Assembly: GCA_007127665.1 (NCBI GenBank)
Contig: SKYY01000091.1
Coordinates: 1 to 9,039, forward strand
Length of the DNA: 9,039 nucleotides
Reading direction: 5' to 3'
Source of the DNA: Balneolales bacterium
Lineage (GTDB): Bacteria; Bacteroidota; Rhodothermia; Balneolales; Natronogracilivirgulaceae
The translations under genes and the position numbers were made by a program. Positions 1 through 7,061 of the stretch are shown here, piece after piece. The number at the start of each line of letters is the position of its first letter. The stretch's first letter is position 1. The notes under the pieces were generated by a model, which had not been told where the DNA came from, did no database searches, and saw only the letters and a program-made list of their open reading frames with translations.

Positions 1-1935
1 ACCACGGAACGTCAGCTCGATCCAAAAATCCGTAATATCACCGACGTTATCAGTGATTTCTACCTCGCCGGACTTGCCGTGCGCGATTCGCTCGGCATGA
101 GGGAAACGGTGGATTTTTGGGAATACGCTTATTTGGAAGGGTGGATGAAAGCCTTCCCGGACCCTCGAATCGGATTCCGGTTTGTGGAGTTTGTCGTGGC
201 AAAGGGTGATACCGGCCGTTATACCCTGGCAACGCAAATGTACTTCTGGGGGTTGAAAGCCGGTTTTGAAGAAAAATATACCGATGCCATCCAGCTGGAA
301 ATGAAAATGATGGAACCGTTGCTCGAACGTCATGTTTTCCGGCAGTGGAACCGGTACTTCACAGAACGTGACCCCCGGCTTCTGCGCGAAATCAGGGATT
401 ACTGGATCCGCCATGATATCCTGCCTTCCACCCGGCGGAATGAGCGCCTGATTGAGCATTGGCAGCGAATCCACTACTCCAGAAACCACTTTACCAATGA
501 CACCAGCACCATTTACGGTGCGGACGCGCGTTCCGAGATCTATGTCCGATTGGGTCCGCCGGACCGGCAGCGCTCCGGTACCCTGCCCTTCAATACGGGT
601 GAAATCCGGGGCAGACTGCACGATCTGGTAGAGGCCGGATACATACCCATGAGCCAGACCTACACCCTGCAAAGCAGCATCATGAGGGGCTATATCCCGG
701 GCCGATATGATTTCTGGCGCTATGACAATGTTTCGCCGGAGGGTCCGGTTATTTACCTCTTCGGGCGTCCGGGCCAGGAGAACCGGTACCGTTTGATGGA
801 TAGTCTTGATGATTTTATTACCGGCAGCAACTTTCGTCAAGTCGTACTGGGCAGGCGCGGCACAAGGTCGGCATTCCGCGCCGGCTACTTCCTGCAGCTG
901 ATGCTCTACAATGAGGCCGCAACCATTGATCACTATTTTGGAACCCGACTGGTGGAATATGAGCGGGTCTGGAACGAAGCGGTTTTCCGCCGCAGTGCGG
1001 ATGCGCGGATGATCGGTGAGAGGAACTCCCCGCAGTTGGCGGCCCATGACATGAAACAGATCCAGATCAGGGCGCCGCTCGCACAAAGCAGTTTTGAGCG
1101 AGATCTCGCAGGGTACCCCATTTACACCCGTCAATACCGCTTCCTGGACCATGAAAAAGGCCCTGTCACCTTCATTCTGGTGCAGCCATCGGAGATATTT
1201 GAAAGGGTGATTGGCAGGCTGGACGACCACATTGTCAGGGAATATGATTCATTTCTGCTCCGCCAGGGGATTATTGTGTATCAGAACGGTGAAAAAACAA
1301 GCCGGCATACCGACGAACATGTAGCTGGCCGAAACGATCCGGTATTCAGATCGGGGCGCTTTTTCAGTTACGGGACCATTCCTGTACCTGACAGTGAAAC
1401 CCGTTTTCATCTTTTCTCCGAACTGTATGTCAGTCCCGACGCGGAACTGTCCGAATACATGCCGAACGGACTTGTGGCATTGACTACGGAATGGAAAGAA
1501 GCCGGGGAGCCGATTGCGGATCTTGGGGAGCTTCAGCTCAGTGACCTGGTCCTTGGCACAAGCGGTACGGAAACCATTACCATCCGCTCGGCCGAGATGG
1601 GCGTGCTCAATAATTACCGGATACCGGCAGAGGAAGACCTGCAGGTCTATTTCGAGATCTACAATCTGAACGCCGACGAAGCCGGGGAGCACCGTTACAC
1701 CATTACCTATCGTCTCCGTCCACAGCAACGAAGGGGGCTTTTCCGGCGCCGTGCACCCGAAGTATCCCTTTCCTGGGAGGCCGCTTCCAGGCAGCCGGCG
1801 GACTATCAGTTCTTTGAAGTGGATCTTTCCCATGTGGGATCCGGCAGACACCGTTTGCATATCAGCGTGGAAGATGGCATGACCGGTCAGAAAGAAGAAC
1901 GATACATGGAACTTTATCTGGAAGGGGGGGATTAG
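1..1935 (+). CDS. GWxTD-family protein with degenerate signature, 5'-truncated
   Basis: The frame is open from the first base with no start codon before a GTG at 79 and an ATG at 97. I read it as a gene entering from the left, with 644 residues visible, ending in TAG. The family match rests on a segment around window residues 125-190: a W/F-rich stretch, then PSTRRNERLIEHW, RIHYSRNHF, and YGADARSEIYVRLGPPD. This parallels the FW..rDP.P.T..NE...E / R..YA...F / GWxTDrGriYi..G.P pattern of GWxTD proteins, and DFWRYD...VIYLFGRPG (about 237-260) matches the following W-Y...F-F strand pair. The GWxTD motif itself is absent (YGADA at 172-176). A C-terminal extension of roughly 390 residues is beta-rich and ends with two sandwich-like segments (LQVYFEIYNL near 547, GSGRHRLHISVEDG near 613). 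The biochemical role of the family is unknown. It is probably exported, but the N-terminus is not in view. Confidence 0.75.
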   Translation, partial: TTERQLDPKIRNITDVISDFYLAGLAVRDSLGMRETVDFWEYAYLEGWMKAFPDPRIGFRFVEFVVAKGDTGRYTLATQMYFWGLKAGFEEKYTDAIQLEMKMMEPLLERHVFRQWNRYFTERDPRLLREIRDYWIRHDILPSTRRNERLIEHWQRIHYSRNHFTNDTSTIYGADARSEIYVRLGPPDRQRSGTLPFNTGEIRGRLHDLVEAGYIPMSQTYTLQSSIMRGYIPGRYDFWRYDNVSPEGPVIYLFGRPGQENRYRLMDSLDDFITGSNFRQVVLGRRGTRSAFRAGYFLQLMLYNEAATIDHYFGTRLVEYERVWNEAVFRRSADARMIGERNSPQLAAHDMKQIQIRAPLAQSSFERDLAGYPIYTRQYRFLDHEKGPVTFILVQPSEIFERVIGRLDDHIVREYDSFLLRQGIIVYQNGEKTSRHTDEHVAGRNDPVFRSGRFFSYGTIPVPDSETRFHLFSELYVSPDAELSEYMPNGLVALTTEWKEAGEPIADLGELQLSDLVLGTSGTETITIRSAEMGVLNNYRIPAEEDLQVYFEIYNLNADEAGEHRYTITYRLRPQQRRGLFRRRAPEVSLSWEAASRQPADYQFFEVDLSHVGSGRHRLHISVEDGMTGQKEERYMELYLEGGD

Positions 1936-2083
1936 AAGATTAGTTGTCCGGAATACCATTTTTCCGGAGATGATCGTTGTCACTTATCCGTTGTAACCAC
2001 AGAGTAATCCGCAATGCAATGATGGCAGCTTTCCCAATGCATTGTTATCTTTATCAATATAGCCCGGCAACAGGGCAAAACCG
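1936..2083. other. Short gap between the two GWxTD genes with small inverted repeats
   Basis: These 148 bp hold no credible ORF. Two small symmetric elements are visible. One is a 7-bp stem, TCCGGAA (1947-1953) with TTCCGGA (1962-1968), around an 8-nt loop; no T-run follows it, so it is not a standard terminator. The other is the perfect palindrome CAATGCATTG (2035-2044), whose right half can also pair with CAATGCA at 2012-2018. Without a terminator the two genes could be cotranscribed, but the gap is long enough for a separate promoter, and I cannot place one. Confidence 0.5.
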
Positions 2084-3529
2084 ATGATACGAAACCGACT
2101 ACTTATTATCCCCGGCGTAATCACGCTCATGTTCTTTATGGCGTGTTCCAGGGCGTTTGATCCGGATATACGAACCGGATCCCATCCGCATCTTACGGAT
2201 GGCCTGCCCGAGGTCATGATATCTGCCATTGCATTTCTCGATGAGCAGGATCAGCCGGTGATTGATGTTGACGTGGACATTGTCTATGGCAGCCTCATCT
2301 ACCGGGAACAGGACGGTGTTTTCAGGTCCAGCGTAACCATCCAAACCGATGTGCTCCGGGTTATTGATGCCTCGGAGGAAGAGTATGCCAGGGTGGAGAG
2401 CTTGCGGGAAGTAGTTGAGGTATCTGAACGAAACGCTTCCATCACCGACAGCGGTGACATGTTTGCCCACAGGGAACGCATTGCGGTCAGTCCCGGGAAA
2501 TACCTTGTCATTGTACAGGTTACCGACGGCAATTCGGACAAATCATCGCGCAGAAGAGCCAATGTAACAGTATTTGAACCGGATAGCAGCGAACCCAACC
2601 TGACCCACATCAAGGTGCTGGGACCCGACAGGGAAGATCGCACGCGGGAATTCCCCCTGACTACCTACACCATACCCGGTACCGTAGATACCATGACTTT
2701 CGAATTCCAGGTCATACGGCCTGCGGAATCGGCACCCCTTGCAGTGCGAATGCGGTTGCTCGAGATCGAATCGGATACGACGCCGCCAAGGCCCATGGCG
2801 GGTGTGACGCCCACCACCGGATCGCTCGCATACCGCGGAATCAACTACAACAGCATAGAAACCCTGGAAAGCCAGGAGCGCATCCTTGAGCAGGAGACAG
2901 GAACCATAACCATAGAATACCGCACGGCCCGTCCGCCGCGAGGGGCATACCGTTTTGAAGTGGAAGTGGTGGATGACGGCGGCCGCGGTGAGGTACTGCT
3001 CTACAAGGCAAGGGACTTCAGTTCCATGAGCAATAACTTCCCGAATCTGATCAGCTCCAGGGAGCTTGCCAAACCTCTGGTATACCTGATGCGCAGAAGC
3101 GAATACCGGGATCTCATGGCTATTGAGGACAGGGATTCGCTCAAACATGCCATTGACCGCTTCTGGCTCTCAAATATCGGGGATAAAGAGCAGGCGAGCA
3201 GGGTTATCCGCAAATATTACGAAAGGGTGGAGGAGGCGAACAAGCAGTTTTCCAACTTCAAGGAGGGGTGGATGACGGATATGGGCATGGTTTACGTGCT
3301 GTTCGGTCCGCCATGGTATGTGGAACGTTCACTGGATACGATGGTCTGGATTTACGGGTACAACCGGTCCGATCCGCGCAGGGTCTTCTATTTCCGCAGG
3401 ACCAGGGTGGCCAGCGACACCCGTCCGTTCGAACATTATATTCTTCAGAGACACAGTGCGTACCACAGTGTGGAATACGAGCAGATCCAGAGATGGCTCA
3501 CCGGAACTATTTTGACCAGGCCCATCTAA
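2084..3529 (+). CDS. GWxTD domain-containing lipoprotein
   Basis: This 481-residue protein starts at ATG 2084. An in-frame TAG at 2060-2062 rules out a longer form, and AGGG at 2072-2075 is a weak ribosome site. The N-terminus has basic residues, a hydrophobic stretch and the lipobox FMAC, so Cys21 is the likely lipidation site. Residues about 22-310 are beta-rich with two sandwich-like segments (GKYLVIVQVTD near 138, GAYRFEVEVVDDGG near 287). A helical part follows (LVYLMRRSEYRDL, FWLSNIGDKEQA, YYERVEEANKQFSNF). The family signature EGWMTDMGMVYVLFGPP has GWMTD at 395-399, and MVWIYGY...RVFYFRR follows it. This is the standard layout of the Bacteroidota/Balneolota GWxTD lipoproteins, whose function is not established. 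It lies 148 bp after a divergent paralogue, and the stop is followed by a long regulatory gap, so it is probably not in the susCD operon. Confidence 0.9.
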   Translation: MIRNRLLIIPGVITLMFFMACSRAFDPDIRTGSHPHLTDGLPEVMISAIAFLDEQDQPVIDVDVDIVYGSLIYREQDGVFRSSVTIQTDVLRVIDASEEEYARVESLREVVEVSERNASITDSGDMFAHRERIAVSPGKYLVIVQVTDGNSDKSSRRRANVTVFEPDSSEPNLTHIKVLGPDREDRTREFPLTTYTIPGTVDTMTFEFQVIRPAESAPLAVRMRLLEIESDTTPPRPMAGVTPTTGSLAYRGINYNSIETLESQERILEQETGTITIEYRTARPPRGAYRFEVEVVDDGGRGEVLLYKARDFSSMSNNFPNLISSRELAKPLVYLMRRSEYRDLMAIEDRDSLKHAIDRFWLSNIGDKEQASRVIRKYYERVEEANKQFSNFKEGWMTDMGMVYVLFGPPWYVERSLDTMVWIYGYNRSDPRRVFYFRRTRVASDTRPFEHYILQRHSAYHSVEYEQIQRWLTGTILTRPI

Positions 3530-3558
3530 GACCCCGTCATGTTTTTTCGCTGGCTGCA

Positions 3559-3601
3559 AAAGGGCTTACAGCACGGGCTGAGGGAAGCTCAGAAACCCTT
3601 T
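3559..3601 (+). terminator. Possible weak terminator hairpin after the GWxTD lipoprotein gene
   Basis: AAAGGG (3559-3564) can pair with CCCTTT (3596-3601), enclosing an inner stem CTGAG (3578-3582) with CTCAG (3588-3592) around the loop GGAAG. The inner part is asymmetric and no T-run follows at once; the first T8 tract is about 45 bp further on at 3647-3654. It is well placed to end the upstream transcript, but it does not have the form of a textbook intrinsic terminator. Confidence 0.3.
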
Positions 3602-3666
3602 ACAATTGTCAGAAAATGTTGATTATTCAAAAAAAAACTTGCTTTATTTTTTTTAAACACTAATCT

Positions 3667-3740
3667 TTAGTTGAAATATGGGCTTTAGCAGCTAATTGTA
3701 TTTTGCAATAGCTGGTTGCTTTCTGCCCATAAGTTACTAA
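3667..3740 (+). promoter_or_regulatory. Long nested hairpin in the susC upstream region
   Basis: Three helices nest around one loop. TTAGT (3667-3671) pairs with ACTAA (3736-3740), TATGGGC (3677-3683) with GCCCATA (3725-3731), and CAGCT-A-ATTG (3689-3698, one bulged A) with CAATAGCTG (3706-3714). The apical loop is TATTTTG (3699-3705). The pairing is visible in the sequence; that it acts as RNA is inferred. It could be a structured 5' leader of susC, a small RNA, or a symmetric protein-binding DNA site. I see no cobalamin, TPP or SAM riboswitch core sequence. Confidence 0.45.
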
Positions 3741-3763
3741 TAAGTGCAATGTTGCATTTATTA
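3738..3763. promoter_or_regulatory. Palindromic operator candidate upstream of susC
   Basis: The arms TAATAAGTGCAA (3738-3749) and TTGCATTTATTA (3752-3763) are inverted copies with one mismatch (a G-T pair) around a central TG. The core TGCAA-TG-TTGCA resembles the operators of LacI-family regulators, which usually have a central CG. With only 2 nt between the arms this suits a dimeric DNA-binding protein better than an RNA hairpin, although an RNA form with a 4-nt loop is possible. It lies 137 bp before the susC start and shares its first three bases with the preceding long hairpin. No regulator gene is in the window. Confidence 0.45.
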
Positions 3764-3889
3764 TTTCGGTTACTGAAAACGGGTTTTGGGTTAATAGAAT
3801 CAACGTGGTCATTTCTCTCGCGTGTTATTTCAAGCGATCGGTCCATTGAATCAACAATCCGGAACCCGCCGTCATCAACAAATAAATTT

Positions 3890-3893
3890 GAGG
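3890..3893 (+). promoter_or_regulatory. Ribosome binding site that sets the susC start
   Basis: GAGG lies 6 nt before ATG 3900. It supports that start over the in-frame ATG at 3822, which would add 26 non-signal residues ahead of the signal peptide. Confidence 0.55.
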
Positions 3894-3899
3894 TCATAT

Positions 3900-6800
3900 A
3901 TGTTCAGAAAGGTACTATCGCTGGCTGTTTTTGTAGCCATCATCATACCGACATCTGTACTTGCTCAGGTTGGGACCCTTACGGGAGTCATCACTGATCA
4001 GACCACCGGTGAAGAACTGGCCGGTGCTACGGTGTTTATCGTGGAGTTGGAAATGGGAACGGCAACTGGACTTAATGGAGAGTACTCGTTGCCTAATATC
4101 CCTGTAGGTGACTACACAGCCAATATAACTTACGTGGGTTACGAGCCCATCCGCCGAAACATTACTATTACGGCAGGCGTTAACGAAATGAATTTCGCTA
4201 TGCGCTCCGAACTGCTCCGGCTGGAAGAGATGATCGTGACCGGCTATGGAGTTACGCAAAAACGGGAAGTTACCGGCTCCATTGCAAGTATACCCGCAAG
4301 GGAGATACAGGATGTCACATTGCAAAATCCGGAATCCCTGCTTCAGGGACGTGCTGCCGGTGTAACGGTGACCGCAACTTCGGGTAACCCGGGTGGTGCA
4401 TTTTATGTCAATATCCGCGGACAGGGCTCAATCAATGCTGCCACTCAGCCGCTCTATATTATTGACGGTGTGCAGATTTCGTTTTCGCAGCTCTCAGGAC
4501 AGACTTCTACCTCTCCAATGAACAACCTCAATCCGAGTGACATTGAATCCATTGAGGTACTCAAGGACGCCTCTGCTGCCGCCATTTACGGTGCACAGGC
4601 TGCCGCCGGTGTTGTGATCATCACGACAAGGCGCGGTCAGCGCGGACCCACCCAGGTAACCGCCCGGGCAGAAACCGGTGTCCGTACCCTGGCCAGGAAT
4701 GTGAACTATATTACCTCAGACCAGTATCTCGATTATCTGGCGGAAGGTCTTGAGTACAACTTCCCGGGTGCTTTGCCGGATATGGATGCCTACAGACTTA
4801 ACCGTCGCAACTCCATGCTCGACTTCTTCGGTTCCCCGGACTGGACGGCAGCCGACCGGAATGCATACAGTGCTGCACGTGCCCAGGGACTCAGTATCGC
4901 ACAAGCACTTGATGCCACTGGTGTATCCACACAGCTTGCCAATACCGATTGGCAGGATTTCATCTTCTCTGACGGTGTAACCCAGCGATATACCGTGTCC
5001 GCTTCTGGTGGGGACGCTTCAACTACGTTCTTCATCTCCGGTGGTTACGAAGATACGGAAGGTACGGCCTTCAACAGTGATTTCACCCGCCTGAACCTTC
5101 GTACCAACTTTGACCATCAGGTCTCGGACAGGGTTCGTGCCTCGGTTACCAGCAACATTTCGCGACAGACCCAGTTTGGCGTTTGTCAGGATGGTAACTT
5201 TATCAACTGTCCGCCTTCGCAGGCCATGTTTGAAAGCAACATGAGCTTCCCGTTTGATGCCGATGGCGAGTACAACCCCTGGACCCGGTTTGGGCTGCAA
5301 AACAACCCTGCGGTTATCCGGGACGAAGTGGAAAGACAGGTTTCTGTGACTCAAATTCTTGCCAACCTGAATCTGGTCTATGAAGCTACCGACTGGTTGT
5401 CATTCAGTGGTTTGGCCGGTGTCGACTACCGGAATACCAATGACGAGCGATATGATTCCGCTATTGCCAGGCCTGCAGAGGGCGGTTGGCTCCTGTTCTG
5501 GAACCGAAACGTTCAGAACAGCAACCTGAACCTGGTTGCAAATGCGGCACATACCTTCAACGATGTGCACAATTTCAGCGGCTTGCTTGGTACGGAGTAC
5601 AGAAGGAACTACTCTGAATTTGTTCGAGCAGACGGGGAAGGCTTTACGGCACCTTTCTTCAGGGTACTTAACGCCACAGGGCGTCCCACAACGGCATCCG
5701 GAAGCAATACCGAATGGCGTGTGGGCAGTTACTTTGCCAACGCAAGGTACAACTATAACGAAAGATACTACCTGTCGGTTATTGCCCGTTACGACGGTCA
5801 TTCCCGCTTTGGCGCCGATACCCGCTGGGGATTCTTCCCGTCCTTCTCCGGTATGTGGAGAATCAGTCAGGAAGACTTTTTTGATGTAGACTTTATCGAT
5901 GACCTGAGACTTCGCGCCGGTTACGGAATCACGGGTAACTCCGCGATCGGAAACTTCGCGGCACGAGGCTTGTTCGGTACCGGTGGTTTGTATCAGGGAT
6001 TAGGCGGCCTTCGCTATGCACAGCTTGCCAACGCAAACCTGGGATGGGAGGAAGCCAGAGAGATCAATATCGGTCTCGACTTTGAGCTTTTTGCCGGAAG
6101 ACTCACCGGTGCGGTCGATGTCTACAGGAAAGATAACGACCAACTGCTCTTTGCACGTCCCCTGCCCACTGATTCCGGATTCAGCTCCATTACCGAAAAT
6201 ATCGGTAAGGTAAGGAACGAGGGTATTGAGTTCGAATTAAGGTCCGTTAATGTCAGCCGTGGCGGATTCCTCTGGAGTTCCCGATTCAACATTGCTTTCA
6301 TTGACAATGAAATCCTTGAACTGCCTGACGGAGTCGACATTGATGCCGATGATGTCTGGGAAGCACTGAAAATAGGAAAGCCTATCGGATTGCTGCAGGT
6401 TCCGCGCTGGGCGGGTGTAAACCCGGCTGACGGACGACCCATGTGGTATGATGCCGACGGCAATATCACCTACTTCCCCAACCAGGAAAGAGATGCCATC
6501 GAGTATAAGGATGGTGTCGCCAATGTTATTGGTGGTTTTGGCAACACGCTTACCTACAGAGGGATCTCGCTGGATGCATTTTTCGAGTTCAGCTTTGGCC
6601 AATGGGCATTTTCAGGAACGGACTTCTACTTTACCCGTACCCCCGACTTCCTCATGAACATGCATGAAGAAGTGCTGGACCGCTGGAGAGAGCCCGGTGA
6701 TATGACACACTACCCGAGAGCCATTCTTGCCGGGACGGATTACCCCGAAACGGCGAACTATCGTGTACAAGCCGGAACACATGCTGTTTACAACGCCAGC

Positions 6801-7037
6801 TACATCCGTCTGAAGAACATTTCCCTTGGTTACAGCCTGCCCAGCCGCTGGTTGGCCGGAACGGGCATTTCCAATGTGCAGATCTTCGCTTCAGGTATCA
6901 ACCTGCTCACATGGACAGCATGGCCCTGGTATGATCCGGAAGTTGCGTTTAACACGCAGGATATCTGGAGAAACTTCACGGCGGCATCCTATCCGACAGA
7001 AAGACAATTCAACGCTGGAATTGAACTCCGGTTTTAA
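3900..7037 (+). CDS. susC: SusC/RagA-family TonB-linked outer membrane protein
   Basis: This 1045-residue protein would form the outer-membrane barrel that imports a SusD-captured ligand using TonB energy. A signal peptide (MFRKVLSLAVFVAIIIPTSVLA) comes first. It is followed by a carboxypeptidase-regulatory-like domain (about 24-105; GVITDQTTGEELAGATV, YVGYEP), the linker MIVTGYGVTQKREVTGS near 111, and the plug with VNIRGQGSINAATQPLYIIDGVQ (about 170-191) and IEVLKDASAAAIYGAQAAAGVVIITT (about 218-243). The barrel follows to the terminal Phe (GIELRF). There is no STN domain, so anti-sigma signalling of the FecA type is unlikely. The only two cysteines are C429 and C437, in a probable loop. 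susD starts 24 bp downstream, which indicates one transcript. The upstream palindrome and hairpin are candidate control sites. The symbol denotes family, not starch specificity; the substrate is unknown. Confidence 0.95.
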   Translation: MFRKVLSLAVFVAIIIPTSVLAQVGTLTGVITDQTTGEELAGATVFIVELEMGTATGLNGEYSLPNIPVGDYTANITYVGYEPIRRNITITAGVNEMNFAMRSELLRLEEMIVTGYGVTQKREVTGSIASIPAREIQDVTLQNPESLLQGRAAGVTVTATSGNPGGAFYVNIRGQGSINAATQPLYIIDGVQISFSQLSGQTSTSPMNNLNPSDIESIEVLKDASAAAIYGAQAAAGVVIITTRRGQRGPTQVTARAETGVRTLARNVNYITSDQYLDYLAEGLEYNFPGALPDMDAYRLNRRNSMLDFFGSPDWTAADRNAYSAARAQGLSIAQALDATGVSTQLANTDWQDFIFSDGVTQRYTVSASGGDASTTFFISGGYEDTEGTAFNSDFTRLNLRTNFDHQVSDRVRASVTSNISRQTQFGVCQDGNFINCPPSQAMFESNMSFPFDADGEYNPWTRFGLQNNPAVIRDEVERQVSVTQILANLNLVYEATDWLSFSGLAGVDYRNTNDERYDSAIARPAEGGWLLFWNRNVQNSNLNLVANAAHTFNDVHNFSGLLGTEYRRNYSEFVRADGEGFTAPFFRVLNATGRPTTASGSNTEWRVGSYFANARYNYNERYYLSVIARYDGHSRFGADTRWGFFPSFSGMWRISQEDFFDVDFIDDLRLRAGYGITGNSAIGNFAARGLFGTGGLYQGLGGLRYAQLANANLGWEEAREINIGLDFELFAGRLTGAVDVYRKDNDQLLFARPLPTDSGFSSITENIGKVRNEGIEFELRSVNVSRGGFLWSSRFNIAFIDNEILELPDGVDIDADDVWEALKIGKPIGLLQVPRWAGVNPADGRPMWYDADGNITYFPNQERDAIEYKDGVANVIGGFGNTLTYRGISLDAFFEFSFGQWAFSGTDFYFTRTPDFLMNMHEEVLDRWREPGDMTHYPRAILAGTDYPETANYRVQAGTHAVYNASYIRLKNISLGYSLPSRWLAGTGISNVQIFASGINLLTWTAWPWYDPEVAFNTQDIWRNFTAASYPTERQFNAGIELRF

Positions 7038-7061
7038 TTAACAACAGAAAACAGGTTTACA

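Larger units (their letters stand above)
3530..3899. other. AT-rich intergenic region upstream of susC
   Basis: This 370-bp gap carries no ORF I can support; frames running through it lack ribosome sites and family features. From left to right it holds an imperfect hairpin (3559-3601), an A9 tract (3629-3637) facing a T8 tract (3647-3654), a nested long inverted repeat (3667-3740), a 26-bp palindrome (3738-3763), and the susC ribosome site. A TAGAAT at 3795-3800 resembles a -10 box but has no good -35 partner. TAAATTTG at 3883-3890 fits the Bacteroides -7 consensus TAnnTTTG, but it lies only 9 bp before the start codon and has no TTG about 20 bp upstream. I therefore do not assign a promoter. 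Confidence 0.6.

Noticed and set aside
1947..1968. TCCGGAA/TTCCGGA stem as a terminator of the first gene
   Set aside because: A 7-bp stem with an 8-nt loop but no following T-run; too weak to call as a terminator.
1249..1983. Long minus-strand frame (244 residues) opposite the first GWxTD gene
   Set aside because: It is antisense to a clear coding region, shows no family features and has a composition typical of a mirror frame.
2543..3148. Minus-strand frame (201 residues) opposite the second GWxTD gene
   Set aside because: It lies fully inside a well-supported gene on the other strand; no recognisable domain or ribosome site.
3573..3601. TPP riboswitch suggested by GGCTGAGGG
   Set aside because: The second conserved half (ACCTGATCTGG-type) is missing, and neither neighbour is a thiamine gene by its sequence.
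3268..3663. Plus-strand frame overlapping the end of the second GWxTD gene and running into the gap
   Set aside because: Most of it is an out-of-frame reading of the GWxTD domain, and its tail runs into the A/T tracts; no ribosome site or known motif.
3797..3855. Direct repeat GAATCAAC at 3797-3804 and 3848-3855
   Set aside because: Only 8 bp in AT-rich DNA and no third copy; expected by chance.
3883..3890. TAAATTTG as a Bacteroides-type -7 promoter box
   Set aside because: It matches TAnnTTTG but lies 9 bp before the start codon with no TTG about 20 bp upstream, and it overlaps the ribosome site.
3822..3899. Upstream ATG giving susC 26 extra residues
   Set aside because: The added residues are polar and would bury the signal peptide; ATG 3900 has GAGG at proper spacing and begins exactly at the signal sequence.
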